64,000 nucleotides of DNA from Aquarana catesbeiana (taxonomy: Eukaryota; Chordata; Amphibia; Anura; Ranidae): NCBI RefSeq assembly GCF_042186555.1, contig NC_133324.1:136637577-136701576 (forward strand), read 5' to 3'. Under the pieces are notes generated by a model. That model was not told the origin of the DNA and searched no databases. It worked only from the letters and a program-made list of their open reading frames with translations. Position 1 is the stretch's first letter; each line of letters starts with the position of its first letter. A program made the translations under genes and the position numbers. Shown here in pieces: positions 33,093-45,139 of this stretch.

Positions 33093-34592
33093 TCATAGAG
33101 GGGGGATTTGCCGAAAATTCCTTCTTGCAGGATCTGGCAAATGTAGGCATTGTCTGATATCTTTTCCCACTGCGTGACAAAATGAGACAGCCGGCCCCCC
33201 CCCCCCCCCCACCCTGATCTTGGTGACGCTTAGTTTCTTTGACACCAACCCTGGGGGAGGAAAACAGTAAGTTGCTTGTTTGCCTTCCCCTACCGCTGCC
33301 CCGCCTCCTGTTGGGCTCTTTTTTGGCTCTATGCCGCGGTTGCTCTGGGGGGCACGGAAATTTTTCTTAAAGTTTTCCTTCTTGGGCTTCACTGGGAACT
33401 TCTTAATCTTTTCTGAGGACCTAGACAGGATGTCGTCTAGGCCCTGGCCAAACAGCAATGAGCCTTGAAACGACAGGCCGCATAGTTTACCCTTTGATGT
33501 GACATCTCCTTCCCAGGCCTTAATCCAGACAGCCCTTCTAGCTGAATTGATTAATGTGGCCGTCCTAGCCGAGGCTCTTGCAGACTCAACTGCAGCATTT
33601 GCAAGGAATGCAATAGATTTTCCTATCATTGAAAGGGAGTCAAGGATGTCATCTGATTCAGATTCCTTTGACAGGTGTTTGGTCAGCTTCTCCACCCAGA
33701 AGTCTGCATTTTTGGCGACCCATGCCTGATGTATTGGCATCCCAAGCCTTTCTAAGGAGGGATTCTGATCTACTTTCCATCAGATCCTTAATACTGGCTG
33801 CATCCTCAAAAGGAGAGGTCAGACTGCTTGGTGACTTGAGACAGAGCAGCATCCAGTTTTGGGAGCTTAAAAAATGTCTCCTCGTCACCCTCTTTTTTTG
33901 TCTGACAATTCTCCTTTCGGGTTCCCTCCATTCCTGTAGGATCAAATCCTTTAGGGACTGGTGGAGTGGGAACACCCTGGATTGAGCCTTGCTCAGCCCC
34001 CTGCATACCTCGTCCTGTGCGGAGGTCACTGTTGGTGTCTCTGGAATCTCCTCCGTTTTATAGATCACCTGTAAGAGCCCATCTAGATCCTCCAGGGTGA
34101 GGAGGTGTCTCCTCAGCCTGACATCCTCCTGTGTCTCGCTTAGCTGGTCTGGATCCACCTCCCCATCTGAGCTGTGGTCTGATTTGACCTGGCTTTCCAT
34201 TTCTCCCCATCCTCCTCTTCCTCTGCTAGAGACTGTGAGGGCGGGGGGAGAGCACTAGGTCCCCCTCTGGAGAGACTCTCCTGGGAGGATTGGTCTTCTC
34301 TAGGGCCAAGCTCCTCTGGGTTAGGGCCCTGGGCTGTTGATTGCCTGGCGGCTTCACAGAAAGATTTGACTGTTGCCAGCATTTCCGTCTGCATAGATGA
34401 AAGGAACTTCTTCATTAAAGTTGAAGCTTCTTTCCGTGCTAACTTATTAATACATTTATAGCAAATGGGCTTGGAATGGGATTTTGGAAGCTTATCCTTA
34501 CAGTACCCACGTTTTTTTGAGGCTCTATGCCCTGTTGCAGTAGGAGGCTGTTTATCTGGGGCCCCCTGGGTTCCACTGGGGGATTCTTTAAC
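33093..34592 (-). pseudogene. DIRS gag-like region
   Basis: Several - strand frames cover a charged, serine-rich protein. One part has CYKCINKLARKEASTLMKKF, a Cys pair before a helix. Another reads LRKAWDANTS and WVEKLTKHLSKESESDDILD, like the gag ORF of vertebrate DIRS elements. The apparent start at 34,595 is only a GTG inside the terminus of the inserted TTAA element. Confidence 0.65.
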
Positions 34593-35483
34593 CACTTAAG
34601 CCCCAGAAGATTTGGCTGCTCAATGACCAGGCCATTTTTTGCGATACAGGACTGCATCTCTTTAACTGACACTTGTGCGGTCCTGCAACGTTGTACCCAA
34701 ACAAAATTGACATCCTTTTTTCCCAAAAAATAGAGCTTTCTTTTGGTGGTATTTGATCATCTCTGCGTTTTTTGTTTTTTTTTGCGCTATAAACAAAAAA
34801 AACACAATATTTTGTACTTTTTGCTATAATAAATATGCCCAATTTTTTTCCCTCAGTTTAGGCTGATATGTATTCTTCTACATATTTTTGGTAATAAAAA
34901 TCGCAATAAGCGTATATTGATAGGTTTGCGCAAAAGTTATAGCATCTACAAAATAAGGGAAAGATTTATGGCATTTTTATTATTATTTTTTTTTACTAGT
35001 AAAACTAGTTTATCGGGACTGCGACATTGTGGCGGACACGTTTGGGACCATTGGCATTTATACAGCGACCAGTGCTATAAAAATGCACCAATTACTGTGT
35101 AAATGTCACTGGCAGGGAAGGGGTTAATACTAGGGGGCGATCAAGCGGTTAACTATGTTCCCTAGGGAGTGATTCTAACTGTGGGGGGAGGGGACTGACT
35201 TGGTGAGGAGAGCAATTTGTTGTTCATACTTAGTATGAACAACAGATCGCTCTCCTCACCCCTGACAGCATAGAGATCTGTTTACATTGACAGATCTCCA
35301 GTCTGTCTCTGTGTGGAGCGATCACGGGTGCCCGGTGGTCATCGTGACCGTCGGGTACGTGCATCGGCTCTGGCGTCGTGCGCGCCCCCTAGTGGTCAAA
35401 AGACGAACCTACGTACAGCTACGTCAGTTCGCCCAGGGGAGCCAACTTGCCGCAGTACAACTGCGGCTGCTGGTCGGAAGAGG
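34592..35483 (+). mobile_element. TTAA-flanked non-autonomous element (family A)
   Basis: Bounded by TTAA at 34,588-34,591 and 35,484-35,487, with ends CCACTTAAGCC and GGAAGAGG. This is the target duplication of piggyBac-type elements. It shares TTGTACCCAAACAAAATTGA, ATAGAGCTTTCTTTTG and TTTGCGCAAAAGTTATAGC with copies at 58,822 and 59,333. No coding capacity. A hairpin at 35,203-35,260 pairs GAGGAGAGCAAT with ATCGCTCTCCTC. Confidence 0.78.
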
Positions 35484-35515
35484 TTAAGACAAGATGTAGA
35501 GCATACATGTAACTA

Positions 35516-35692
35516 AAGACCCCATACACACTATTAGATTTTTGACTTCAGATTTACCAAAACCATATAATAAGAAGTCAAACCTTAAGAGTTTAAATTT
35601 GTATGTGATCAGGCAGGCCCTTGCACTACATTGTTTCGGTTAATCTGAAGACAAAAAACTGTGGAAAATCGAATAGTGTGTATGGGGCTTTA
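35516..35692. mobile_element. Short MITE inside the DIRS element
   Basis: Inverted ends CCCCATACACACTATTAGAT and AATCGAATAGTGTGTATGGGG, 177 bp, AT-rich middle. Confidence 0.75.
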
Positions 35693-36324
35693 CTCTGTCC
35701 TCCCCCTAACTGCGGGCATGTGCTAGGAGGGGGGAGGGTAAGGTGATTAGCGAGACCCAGCCTGGCCCAGGGATTCTCAGACCCCTTAGAAGCCAGAGTC
35801 TCTCACCCCCCCAAGGGGGTTTTTTACTCACCGGGCCCGACCTGGATCTACCCAGTTGTAGTCGCCATCCCTTCCTCCTGTTCAATGAGGAGGTTGGTCC
35901 GGTCCTGGGCTGTTGATACCGCTGAGGACTTAATACAGCGAGCTGCCTTGCTCTGTCTCTAGCTCTCCACGCTGTTCCCCCAGCGTTTTAGAGGTACTTC
36001 CAAATCGTGCTGCTCCTCTGGCACCACCCCCTTACTGTGAGGTGGCAGTGACCTTTTCCAGAGAGGCCTGGAGCGCAGCACTTCCTCCAATGCAAGATGG
36101 CTTTTCCGCAGGATCCTTATGGGGAAAAGAGCAGCTGGCGGTGTTTTTTGGACTCACAGCAATTGCAGCCTTAAGGGGGACCTGTGAGAAGGACAAGCTT
36201 GCAGGTTAGTTCAGCCCTCCCCGGCTAACCCTAAAACCTGTCTCAACAGGGGACCATCCGACCCTCCCTGGTCAATTGGTCTCAAAACAAACATGCTGCT
36301 GTGTTCGGGAGAAACACAATCAAT

Positions 36325-36432
36325 ACTGGGAATCAAGGGGAAGGGTGGGGACTTATAACAAGCTGTCAATTGATTGTGTTTCCTGTAGGGAGGAGCCCTC
36401 AGGTGTGCCATTCTGGAAGGTGATAGGAGAAA
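36325..36432. repeat. DIRS right inverted terminal repeat
   Basis: GGAAGGGTGGGGACTTATAA, CAATTGATTGTGTTTCCTGT and AGGAGCCCTCAGGTGTGCC are complementary to the left terminus. Confidence 0.85.
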
Positions 36433-36666
36433 AATGGTTTTCAAAATTTTTGACCCAAAAAAAAAAAGTGAAGTGTGGCGTGCATTTGTATCCAGCCCCC
36501 TTTACTCAGATACCCCTAACTAAAATCTAGTGGAACCAATTGGCTTCAGAAGTCACCTAATTCATAAATAGAATCCACCTGTGTGTAACTCAATCTCAGT
36601 ATAAATACAGCTGTTTTGTGTAGCCCTCACAGGTTTGTTAGAGAACCTTAGTGGACAAACAGCATC

Positions 36667-37680
36667 ATGAAGCCCAAGGAACACACCAGACAGGTCAGGG
36701 ATAAAGTTGTGAAGAAGTTTAAAGCAGGGTTAGGTTATAAAGAAAAAAATAATACCCAAAGCTTTCAACACCTCACGGAGCACTGTTCAATCCATCATCC
36801 GAAAATGGAAAGAGCATGGCACAACTGCAAATCTACCAAGATATGGCCATCCACCTAAACTGACTGGGCAGACAAGGAGAGCATTAAATTAGAGAAACAG
36901 CCAAAAGGCCCATTGTAACTCTGGAGGAGCTGCAGAGATGCACAGCTCAGGTGGGAGTATCTATCCACAGGACAATTTTAAGTCGTGCACTCCACAAATC
37001 TGGCCTTTTATGGAAGAGTGGCAAGAAGAAAACCAATGTTGATAGAAAGACATAAAAAGTCCCATTTGCAGTTTGCTATAAGCCATGTGGAAGAAGGTGC
37101 TCTGGTCAGATGAGACCAAAATTGAACTTTTTAGCCTAAAAGCAAAACACTATGTGTGGCAGAAAACTAACACTGCACATCACCCTGAAGACACAATCCC
37201 CACCATGAAACATAGTGGTGGTAGCATTATATTGTGGGGATGCTTTTCTTCAGCAGGGACAGGGAAGCTGGTCATAGTTGAGTGGAAGATGGATGTAGCC
37301 AAATACAGGGCAATCTTAGAAGAAAACCTGTTAGTCTGCAAAAGACTTGAGACTGGGGCAGAGGCTCACCTTCCAGCAGGACAACGATCCTAAACATACA
37401 GCCAGCACTACAATGGAGTGGTTTAGATCAAAGAATATTCATGTGTTTGACTGGTCCATTCTAAGTCCAGACCTAAATCCTATTGTGAATCTGTGGCAAA
37501 AAAAATTGCTGTTCACAGACACTCTCCATCCAATCTGACAAGAGCTTGAGCTATTTTGCAAAGAAGAATGGGCAAAAATGTCACTCTCTAGATGTGCAAA
37601 GCTGGTAGAGACATCCCCCAAAAGACTTGCAGCTGTAATTATAGCAAAAAGCGGTTCTACAAAAGTATTGACTCGGGGCG
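36667..37680 (+). pseudogene. Tc1-family transposase, broken
   Basis: Starts MKPKEHTRQVRDKVVKKFKA, the N-terminal DNA-binding region of this Tc1 group. Frames shift several times. Later parts read MWKKVLWSDETKIELF (first catalytic D), HSGGSIILWGCFSSAGTGKL, LTFQQDNDPKHTA (second D) and SPDLNPIVNLW, where the expected glutamate of the ..NPIE.. motif is V. It was a DD34E cut-and-paste transposase and is no longer functional. Confidence 0.9.
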
Positions 37681-37876
37681 ACTGATTACAAATGCACACC
37701 ACACTTTTCACATATATCTTTGTAAAAAAAAAAAAAAAAAAAAAATTGGAAAACCTTTTCCTTCCACTTCACAATTATGTGCCACTTTGTGTTGGTCTAT
37801 GACATAAATTTATGTTTTTAGTTGTAACATGACCAAATATGGAACATTTTAAGGAGTATGAATTCTCAAGGCACTG

Positions 37877-38729
37877 TATATATTTTTTTCACTAATCTTT
37901 ATCATTTGCATATAAGTGGATGTTACACTACATTTTGGACTTGCACAGATATTCAGATAATATTTTTTTTTTTTTTGTCACACGGATCTTATTTAGGCAT
38001 AACAGTTCATAGTTTGGGTTTACATACACTTTAATACAAACTTGAGTACAGGACATTGTATCTGGAGTTGTTGTATATTATCCAGTATTCATGAACATGT
38101 TCAGTGTTTTTGTCTGACATATTTTTTCAATAAATTATTTTTTTATTTATGTAACCGATTTCTTTGGCAGTGCTCTCAAAGTCCCACTCCTAGGGTTTTT
38201 TTTCTTTTGAATACAAACTTGGTGCATTTATTTTCAATTAGCTTATGAATATAAAAATTTCTGCGAAATTACTAGTAAGTGCTCCCCATGGCAACAAATT
38301 TGTACATGCAGGTAATGATACCATCTAGGTCTTCTCTGAAAGCTTTTCAGAGTGACAGATTTATTTTTCCCCCCCATCAGTTGCTTATCTGTTCTCTAGG
38401 GCACTATAAATTATTATAATATACCATTACCAGTATTGTAAAACAGAGCTCCAGTCAGTACTGCTACGCTAAAACGTTGATCCCAATCATAATGGTGTCC
38501 ATTATAAGTTGAATATGCAGTACAATGTAAGGATTGTACTGGTAGCCATTAAACCTAGTTTTAAACCCATGTGCAGTATAGTGTTTCATACAAATGGGAT
38601 TACACTAATCGCCTCGAGTCTGAGCAGGGAGCAAAATGTAAGGCTACCATTGTAAAAAATGGTTCTGGCACACGCCTGATTACTTTTTCACATTAGTTCA
38701 ACTATGAATTTTGTAAAGTTTTGTTCAAT
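37877..38729. other. Intergenic, nothing seen
   Basis: AT-rich sequence with a T-run near 37,962-37,977. No repeat termini or coding signal recognised. Confidence 0.35.
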
Positions 38730-38739
38730 CATAGCTGAA

Positions 38740-38741
<2 letters not shown>

Positions 38742-38773
<32 letters not shown>
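38742..38773. repeat. (GT)n microsatellite at the tail of palindromic element 3
   Basis: About sixteen GT units directly next to the left target duplication, so on the - strand it is the 3' tail of the element. Confidence 0.9.
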
Positions 38774-38775
<2 letters not shown>

Positions 38776-40232
38776 GGCGCAAACCTGTATAAGATCAATA
38801 AACCAAACTTAAATTTAATTTAAAAACTGGTTGCTGCAGTCAAAAGACAAAATTCCTCCAACCAGTGAAAAAAAAAATTGTTTATGTATATATCAAGTGT
38901 TGACTGCGCTACCTCAAGTGATATAGTAACAAAAACACCCGCTTTATCTAAACCAGTCATAAAAGGGGACATGATTAAATTTACATATACACCAATTAAA
39001 TAATAACTAATTATTAACACCACTTGTGTTTTTTTATATAATTATTGGAAGATACATATTAAATAAACCAATTATAGTCCAATTGTGCTTGTGTGCTGAT
39101 AGAGCGTGGATCCCTGGGTGGGCTATCCACTACAGTTGTGCTGCTTCTGTGCTCTTAGTTTCTCATTTGTGATTTTTGTGACTTAATTCCAGTGACAACA
39201 CCACCACCACATGAATTGGCCACTCACCAGATGTTAGTATATATATATATAGGCATTAGGATCATTATGGGATAACCATTCCACTTTGCTGTTTGTCTCA
39301 AGCTGGCCCCAATGCAATAAAGCAAATATATCTGTCCTCATGGAAAAACAATCAAAACAGCAATCATAGCGCAATAAGCTTATTACTGTTTATTTTATAA
39401 CCATACAAAAATAGACTAGAACTCGCATGTTTCTGGTGCCCATGGGCCTGCACCAAGCTTTTCCAGCAGTTAAAAATGGATTGGGAAGGTATCGCCGTCT
39501 AATTCCTCTGCCGGCGTGCGGTGCAAGCCTCGTTCCCGCTTGGCCTGTAGCTCAGGCGAGGCTTGAGCCGCAAGCCGAGCGGGAACGAGGCTTGCACCGC
39601 ACACCGGCGGAAGAATTAGACGGTGATACCTTCTCAATCCATTTTTAACTGCTGGAAAAGCTTGGTGCAGGCCCATGGGCACCAGAAACATGCGAGTTCT
39701 ATAGCCTATTTTTGTATGGTTTTAAAATAAACAGTAATAAGCTTATTGCGCTATGATTGCTGTTTGATTGTTTTTCCATGAGGACAGATATATTTGCTTT
39801 ATTGCATTGGGGCCAGCTTGAGACAAACAGCAAAGTGAAATGGTTATCCCATAATGAACCAAATGCCTATATATACACTAATATCTGGTGAGTGGCCAAT
39901 TCATGTGGTGGTGGGGTTGTCACTAGAATTAAGTCACAAAAATCACCAATGAGAAACTAAGAGCACAGAAACAGCACAACTGTAGTGGATAGCCCACCCA
40001 GGGATCCACGCTCTATCAGCACACAAGCAAAATTGGACTATAATTGGTTTATTTAATAATGTGTTTTTTATATAATTATTGGAAGATACATAAGTGGCGT
40101 TATTAATTATTAGTGATTATTTAATTGGTGTATATGTAGATTTAATCATGTCACCTTTATGACTGGTTTAGATAAAGCGGGTGTTTTTGTTACTATATCA
40201 CTTGAGGTAGCGCAGTCAACACTTGATATATA
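38742..40232 (-). mobile_element. Palindromic element 3, near-perfect 680-bp arms
   Basis: Arms at about 38,880-39,552 and 39,563-40,232 are almost perfectly complementary. The centre pairs CGTTCCCGCTTGGC with GCCGAGCGGGAACG. Perfect 12-bp direct repeats CATAGCTGAAAA flank it (38,730-38,741 and 40,233-40,244). Read on the - strand it begins directly at the arm and ends with an unpaired tail of about 140 nt containing GTTTGCGCCGG and a long (AC)n. ORFs on both strands are mirror copies, not genes. Confidence 0.8.
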
Positions 40233-40369
40233 CATAGCTGAAAATTATTTAAGTTAACAATTTTTAGGAATGTGACAAAACGCAGACTAATCATAACATG
40301 TGGTACACCTTTTACCTGGATTTGCATAATTAAGTCCTAGAAAACAGTCAAACAGAAGTAGAAGTTCAT

Positions 40370-40450
40370 TTTATTGTTCATACCAGATGTTTCTGTAGTC
40401 AACATAAAAATATAACAAAAGCCATTCTCCCAATATGGGTAATTTTTATT
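40370..40450 (-). terminator. NSA2: Candidate NSA2 polyadenylation signals
   Basis: On the - strand AATAAA occurs at 40,445-40,450, about 45 nt after the stop, and again at 40,370-40,375. Either could serve; the 3' UTR would be short and would end just before palindromic element 3. Confidence 0.5.
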
Positions 40451-40494
40451 TGTTGCAAATTCAAGTCTCTTATACTGGTCATCAAAATCTTACA

Positions 40495-40562
40495 TTATAC
40501 AAGCAAAACAGCGTTGATACATCCATCATTTTCTGGATTGTTTGTGACCTGTGCATATTTTC
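40495..40562 (-). CDS. NSA2: NSA2 exon 6, C-terminus and stop
   Basis: Acceptor TTCTCACAG; GA completes Gly239, then KYAQVTNNPENDGCINAVLLV and a TAA stop at 40,495-40,497. Confidence 0.97.
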
Positions 40563-43500
40563 CTGTGAGAAGAAAAGAGTGGAAGAACTTAGTATACAGT
40601 GTCTCTCTTATTGGTGGTGCACTATAAATTTCACACAAACTTTTTTTTTTTTTACCATAAAAACTTACCCCAGATAACTTTGCCGCCTTGCGTGACAAGA
40701 CCCAGCTCACTGACATTCACCTCAATCACTGTGCCTTTTGTGATGACACCTAAGCTTGTATAAAGTGGAGAGGAAGGATTCTTCTTTACTCCAAGGATAG
40801 GGAGACAAAATGTGGCTTTTAATTCTGGATGGGTCACGTGTGCCTTTTTAAAACGCAAGCCCTGTAAAACAACACAAACTTGAAGGTATACTCATAAAAA
40901 TTATGAATGGCCTAACTGGACAATCAGCTAATGGTTGGGTAGAATTCAGACTACCCAACCACCTTCGATCCCCCTATATGGTACAGTTGAAATGTGAAAA
41001 CGTACATCACTGTGATTTCATGTCTAATTATTAATACTTGCAGGTTGGATTCACACCTATGCATTTTATCCCACATACACTTCCCCTGAAAAAAAAAGAT
41101 AATGTAACGCAAAGTGCATTGCAGCACTCGTCTTCATCCATTTTTTTTCGTCTTTATATTAATGAAAATTGCATATGCCTTAAAAGAGAAGTACAACCAA
41201 AGCTCGTTTAGCTCTACTTCTCCTGTGGAACACAGATGTGCAGTTCGTTCTGCTCTCCTGTGGCCCATTTTCAGCTGACAGCGGGCTTCACCTATGTCAG
41301 CTGACGTCACAGAGCCGATCAAGGCTGGGAAAAGATCACGACCATATGGTCGGGATCCAGCCACATGCCTGGATCATTACCCAGCTCAGCCTCTTAGCGA
41401 GCTGCTAAAAGCCTGAGCCAGCCACTCTCACCCCTCTCACAGCAGTGTTTGATTGTTTGGTTCTCAGTCTTAGAGCCGGCAGGGACCGATGTTGCCTCCA
41501 CCTAGGCAAGTACAATTCTTAAAAAAAAAAAAAATCACAAACTTCTCTTTTAAAATGAAGAGGTGTAAAACCAGACTTATCGCCACCCTATCACTAGGAT
41601 AAAGAAATAAAATTAAAAAGGCACCTTGTAAAAGAACATGTTGAACATGCCTATATATCAAGAATAATGTACAAGTGAATGTGAGAGGTGACATCACTAA
41701 GGGAGCTAGGGAGGAGGTGGAATCCTTATAGGTAGAGCTCCAAAAGGGATGAAACTAAGGGGAAAATAATACTGGGAGTATGCTATAGGCCCCCTAACCT
41801 GAGGGAGGAAGGGGAGACAGATCTCCTATCACAATTTGGATTAGCAGCAAGGATGGGAAGTGATTTCATAATGGGGGATTTTAACTATCCAGACAGACTG
41901 GGCAGAGGGAACCACGCATTCATCTAAGGCTCGCCAGTTCCTAAATGTCTTGCAGGACAATTTTTTGGGTCAGATGGTAGATGCACCAACTAGAAATAAA
42001 GAGTTACTGGATCCACTGATTACCAATAATACAGACCTGATCACGGATGTGGAAATACGGGGCAATTTAGGCAACAGCGATTACAGGTCAATTGGCTTCA
42101 GTATAAATCACACAAATAGGAAACATAAGGGGAATACAAAGACACTGAATTTCACAAGAGCCAACTTCCCTAAACTATGAACCTTGCTAGAAGGCATAAA
42201 TTGGGATAAAATCTTAGGAACAAAGAACACGGGGGAGAGATGGGTTTGCTTTTAGAGCATATTAAAGAAGGGCATTAGCCAATGCATCCCATTGGTAATA
42301 AATTTAAGAGAGCAAACAAAAGTCCTGGATGGCTTAACGCCAATGTAAAAATGCATATAAAAGCAGAAGACCTTCAAAAAATACAAGGTTGAAGGATCAT
42401 CATCAGCATTCAAACTTTATAAAGAATGCAACAAGAAATGTAAGGGTGCAATAAGGGCGGCTAAGATAGAACATGAAAGACACATAGCGAAGGAGAGCAA
42501 AAAAAATCCCAAGAAATTCTTTAAGTATGTACAGTAAACAGTAAAAAAGGGAGGACAGACCATATTGGCCCCATAAACAATGATGAAAGACATCTGGTTA
42601 CAAAGGATGGGGACATGGCGAAGGTATTGAATTTATTCTTCTCCTCAGTCTTCACGAGGGAATCGGGGGGCTTCAGTAACCAAAACTGCAGTGTTAATCC
42701 TCATGACACATCGCAAGAAGCACCTCCATGGTTAACAGAGGACAGAATTAAAATTAGACTTGGGAAACTTAACATTAATAAGTCACCGGGATCAGATGGC
42801 TTGCACCCCGAGTGTACTTAGGGAACTCAGTCAAGTAATTGCCAGACCATTGTTCCTAATTTTTACTGACAGTCTACTGACTGGAATGGTACCAGCTGAT
42901 TGGAGAAATACCAATGTAGCACCAATATTTAAAAAGGGCCCAAAATATATCCCTGTGAATAACAGACCAGTTAGCCTAACATCAATAGTATGTAAACTCT
43001 TGGAGGGGATGATAAGGGACTATATACAAGATTTTAGTAACGAGAACGGTATCATTAGCAGTAATCAGCATGGATTCATGATGAATTGTTCTTGCCAAAC
43101 CAATTAACCTTCTATGAGGAGGAAAGTTGCCATCTAGATAAAGGAAGGCCCGTAGACGTGGTGTATCTGGATTTTGCAAAAGCATTTGACACAGTTCCCA
43201 TTAATGTTCACTGTACAAAGTAAGGTACGTTGGCATGGACCATAAGGTGAGTACATGGATTGAAAACTGGCTACAAGGGCGAGTTCAGAGGGTGGTGGGG
43301 TCCCCCCAGGGTTCTGTGCTGGGACCAATCCTATTTAATTTGTTCATAAACGACCTGGAGGATGTGGTAAACAGTTCAATCTCCGTATTTGCAGACGATA
43401 CTAAGCTAAGCAGGGCAATAACTTCTCCGCAGGATGTGGAAACCTTGCAAAAAGATCTGAACAAATTAATGGGGTGGGCAACTACATGGCATATGAGGTT

Positions 43501-45099
43501 CAATGTAGAAAAATGTAAAATAATGCATTCGGGTGGCAAAAATATGAATGCAATCTATACACTGGGGGGAGAACCTCTGGGGGAATCTAGGATGGAAAAA
43601 GACCTGGGGGTCCTAGTAGATGATAGTCTCTGCAATGCCAAGCTGCTGCTAACAAAGCAAACAGAATATTGGCATGCATTATAAAGAGGATCAACTCCAG
43701 AGATAAAACGATAATTCTCCCACTCTAAAAGACTGGTCCGGCCGCACCTAGAGTATGATCTACAGTTCTGGGCACCAGTCCTCAGGAAGGATGTATTGGA
43801 AATGGAGCGAGTACATAGAAGGGCAACAAAGCTAATAAAGGGTCTGGAGGATCTTAGTTATGAGGAAAGGTTGCGAGCACTGAACTTATTCACTCTAGAG
43901 AAGAGACGCTTGAGAGGGGATATGATTTCAATATACAAATACCGTACTGGTGACCCCACAATAGGGATAAAACTTTTTTGCAGAAGGGAGTTTAACAAGA
44001 CTCGTGGCCACTCATTAAAATTAGAAGAAAGGAGGTTTAACCTTAAACTATGTAGAGGGTTTTTTACGGTAAGAGTGTCAAGGATGTGGAATTCCCTTCC
44101 ACAGGCGGTGGTCTCAGCAGGTCAGCAGTCTCAGCGGGGGGCATTGATAGTTTCAAGAAACTATTAGATAAGCACCTGAACGACCGCAACATAAAGGAAT
44201 ATACAATGTAATACTGACATATAATCACACACATAGGTTGAACTTGATGGACTTGTGTCTTTTTTCAACCTCACCTACTATGTAAATAGGTTATGGGTGC
44301 TGCTGGTAGACACTTCTCCAGGTGTACTTGCTAACCTGTCCTCCACGGTGCTCTGCGATTCCCCCACCACCTGCTATGTCACTAGAAGACATAGTAGGGA
44401 TGTTTCAGCCAGGAACCAGAGAGCACAGCAGGACACAGGGTATCCAACATAATTGGAAATGCCCGATACCAGTGGCATCTGTAACTTGCCAAGAGAGCAA
44501 ACATTTATTAAAAATGTGTTCTTTACCAGGGTGCCTGCAAGTTAAATTCTTTACTCTATTGATAAAAGTTACTCCAAAAAAAAAAAAAAAAAGGAACAAA
44601 AAGGCAAGCTTTTTCATTTTGGATAGAATAAGGAAGGGTCAAAACTGCTGCAATCTTTGTCTCATTGGGAAGATTTTTCTTCACTTCCTGCCAAAACAAG
44701 AAGCGAGAGGAAATCCTGCCAAATTGAGGGAATTTCTGGTTGTCACCAAACTAGTGTTCCCATTGCAAGATTTCCCATCTATTACTGTTACGGGAACAAA
44801 CAATAATTTGGGATTTTCTTTTTACTTTTGCTAACACACATGTTGGTGGGTTAATTGGCTCCTGTCTAAATTGGTCCTAGTATGTTTATGTATGAACGTA
44901 AACATGACAACTAGAGAGGGTGAATCTCCCCAATAGGGGGACTGACAGCAATAGGGGTTTGTCTTTAATTATACTTTGACATGTATTTTTTGTTACATTT
45001 TATATTTACTCTCATACCCTCTTGTAAAGTACAACCCCTGGCAAAAATGATGGAATCACCAGTCCCTGAGGATGTTCCTTCAGTTGTTTATTGTTGTAG

Positions 45100-45139
<40 letters not shown>

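Larger units (their letters stand above)
30257..36432 (-). mobile_element. DIRS-like tyrosine-recombinase retrotransposon
   Basis: Inverted termini rather than LTRs: GGACGGCACACCTGAGATGA and ACAGGAAACACAATCAATTG near 30,305-30,360 face their complements at about 36,360-36,420. An extra copy of the terminal sequence at 30,500-30,600 fits the internal complementary region of DIRS elements. On the - strand the order is gag-like, reverse transcriptase, RNase H, tyrosine recombinase. It sits in a Tc1 element with no visible target duplication, as expected for recombinase integration. All ORFs are broken. It contains a younger TTAA element at 34,592-35,483. Confidence 0.9.
30112..37876 (+). mobile_element. 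Tc1/mariner element split by a DIRS element
   Basis: TA-flanked inverted termini CAGTGCCTTGAAAAAGTATT (30,112) and GAATTCTCAAGGCACTG (ending 37,876). Extended similarity inward includes CATGTTAAAACC / GTTGTAACATG and the mirrored AGACCAACACAAAGTGGCAC / GTGCCACTTTGTGTTGGTCT. The element is about 1.6 kb once the 6.2-kb insertion at 30,257-36,432 is removed. Transposase is on the + strand and decayed. Confidence 0.9.
41690..44285 (+). mobile_element. CR1-like LINE, decayed
   Basis: In NSA2 intron 4, antisense to the gene. Endonuclease remnants come first (CYRPPNL and GDFNYP near 41,780-41,890, then VDAPTRNKELLDPLI and LGNSDYRS). Reverse transcriptase follows in several frames: NKSPGSDGLHP, PADWRNTNVAPIFKKGPK, NNRPVSLTSIVCKLLE, SPQGSVLGPILFNLFINDLE and VFADDTKLSRA. 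Then a C-terminal part RRATKLIKGLEDLSYEERLR. It ends GGTTGAACTTGATGGACTTG and TACTATGTAA. Confidence 0.9.

Noticed and set aside
34140..34595. DIRS gag start codon at 34,595
   Set aside because: The apparent start is a GTG inside the terminus of an inserted TTAA element; the original gag start was upstream of the insertion.
39427..39691. Two 73-codon ORFs on opposite strands with almost the same protein
   Set aside because: They are the two arms of one palindrome read in mirror image; no gene family resemblance.
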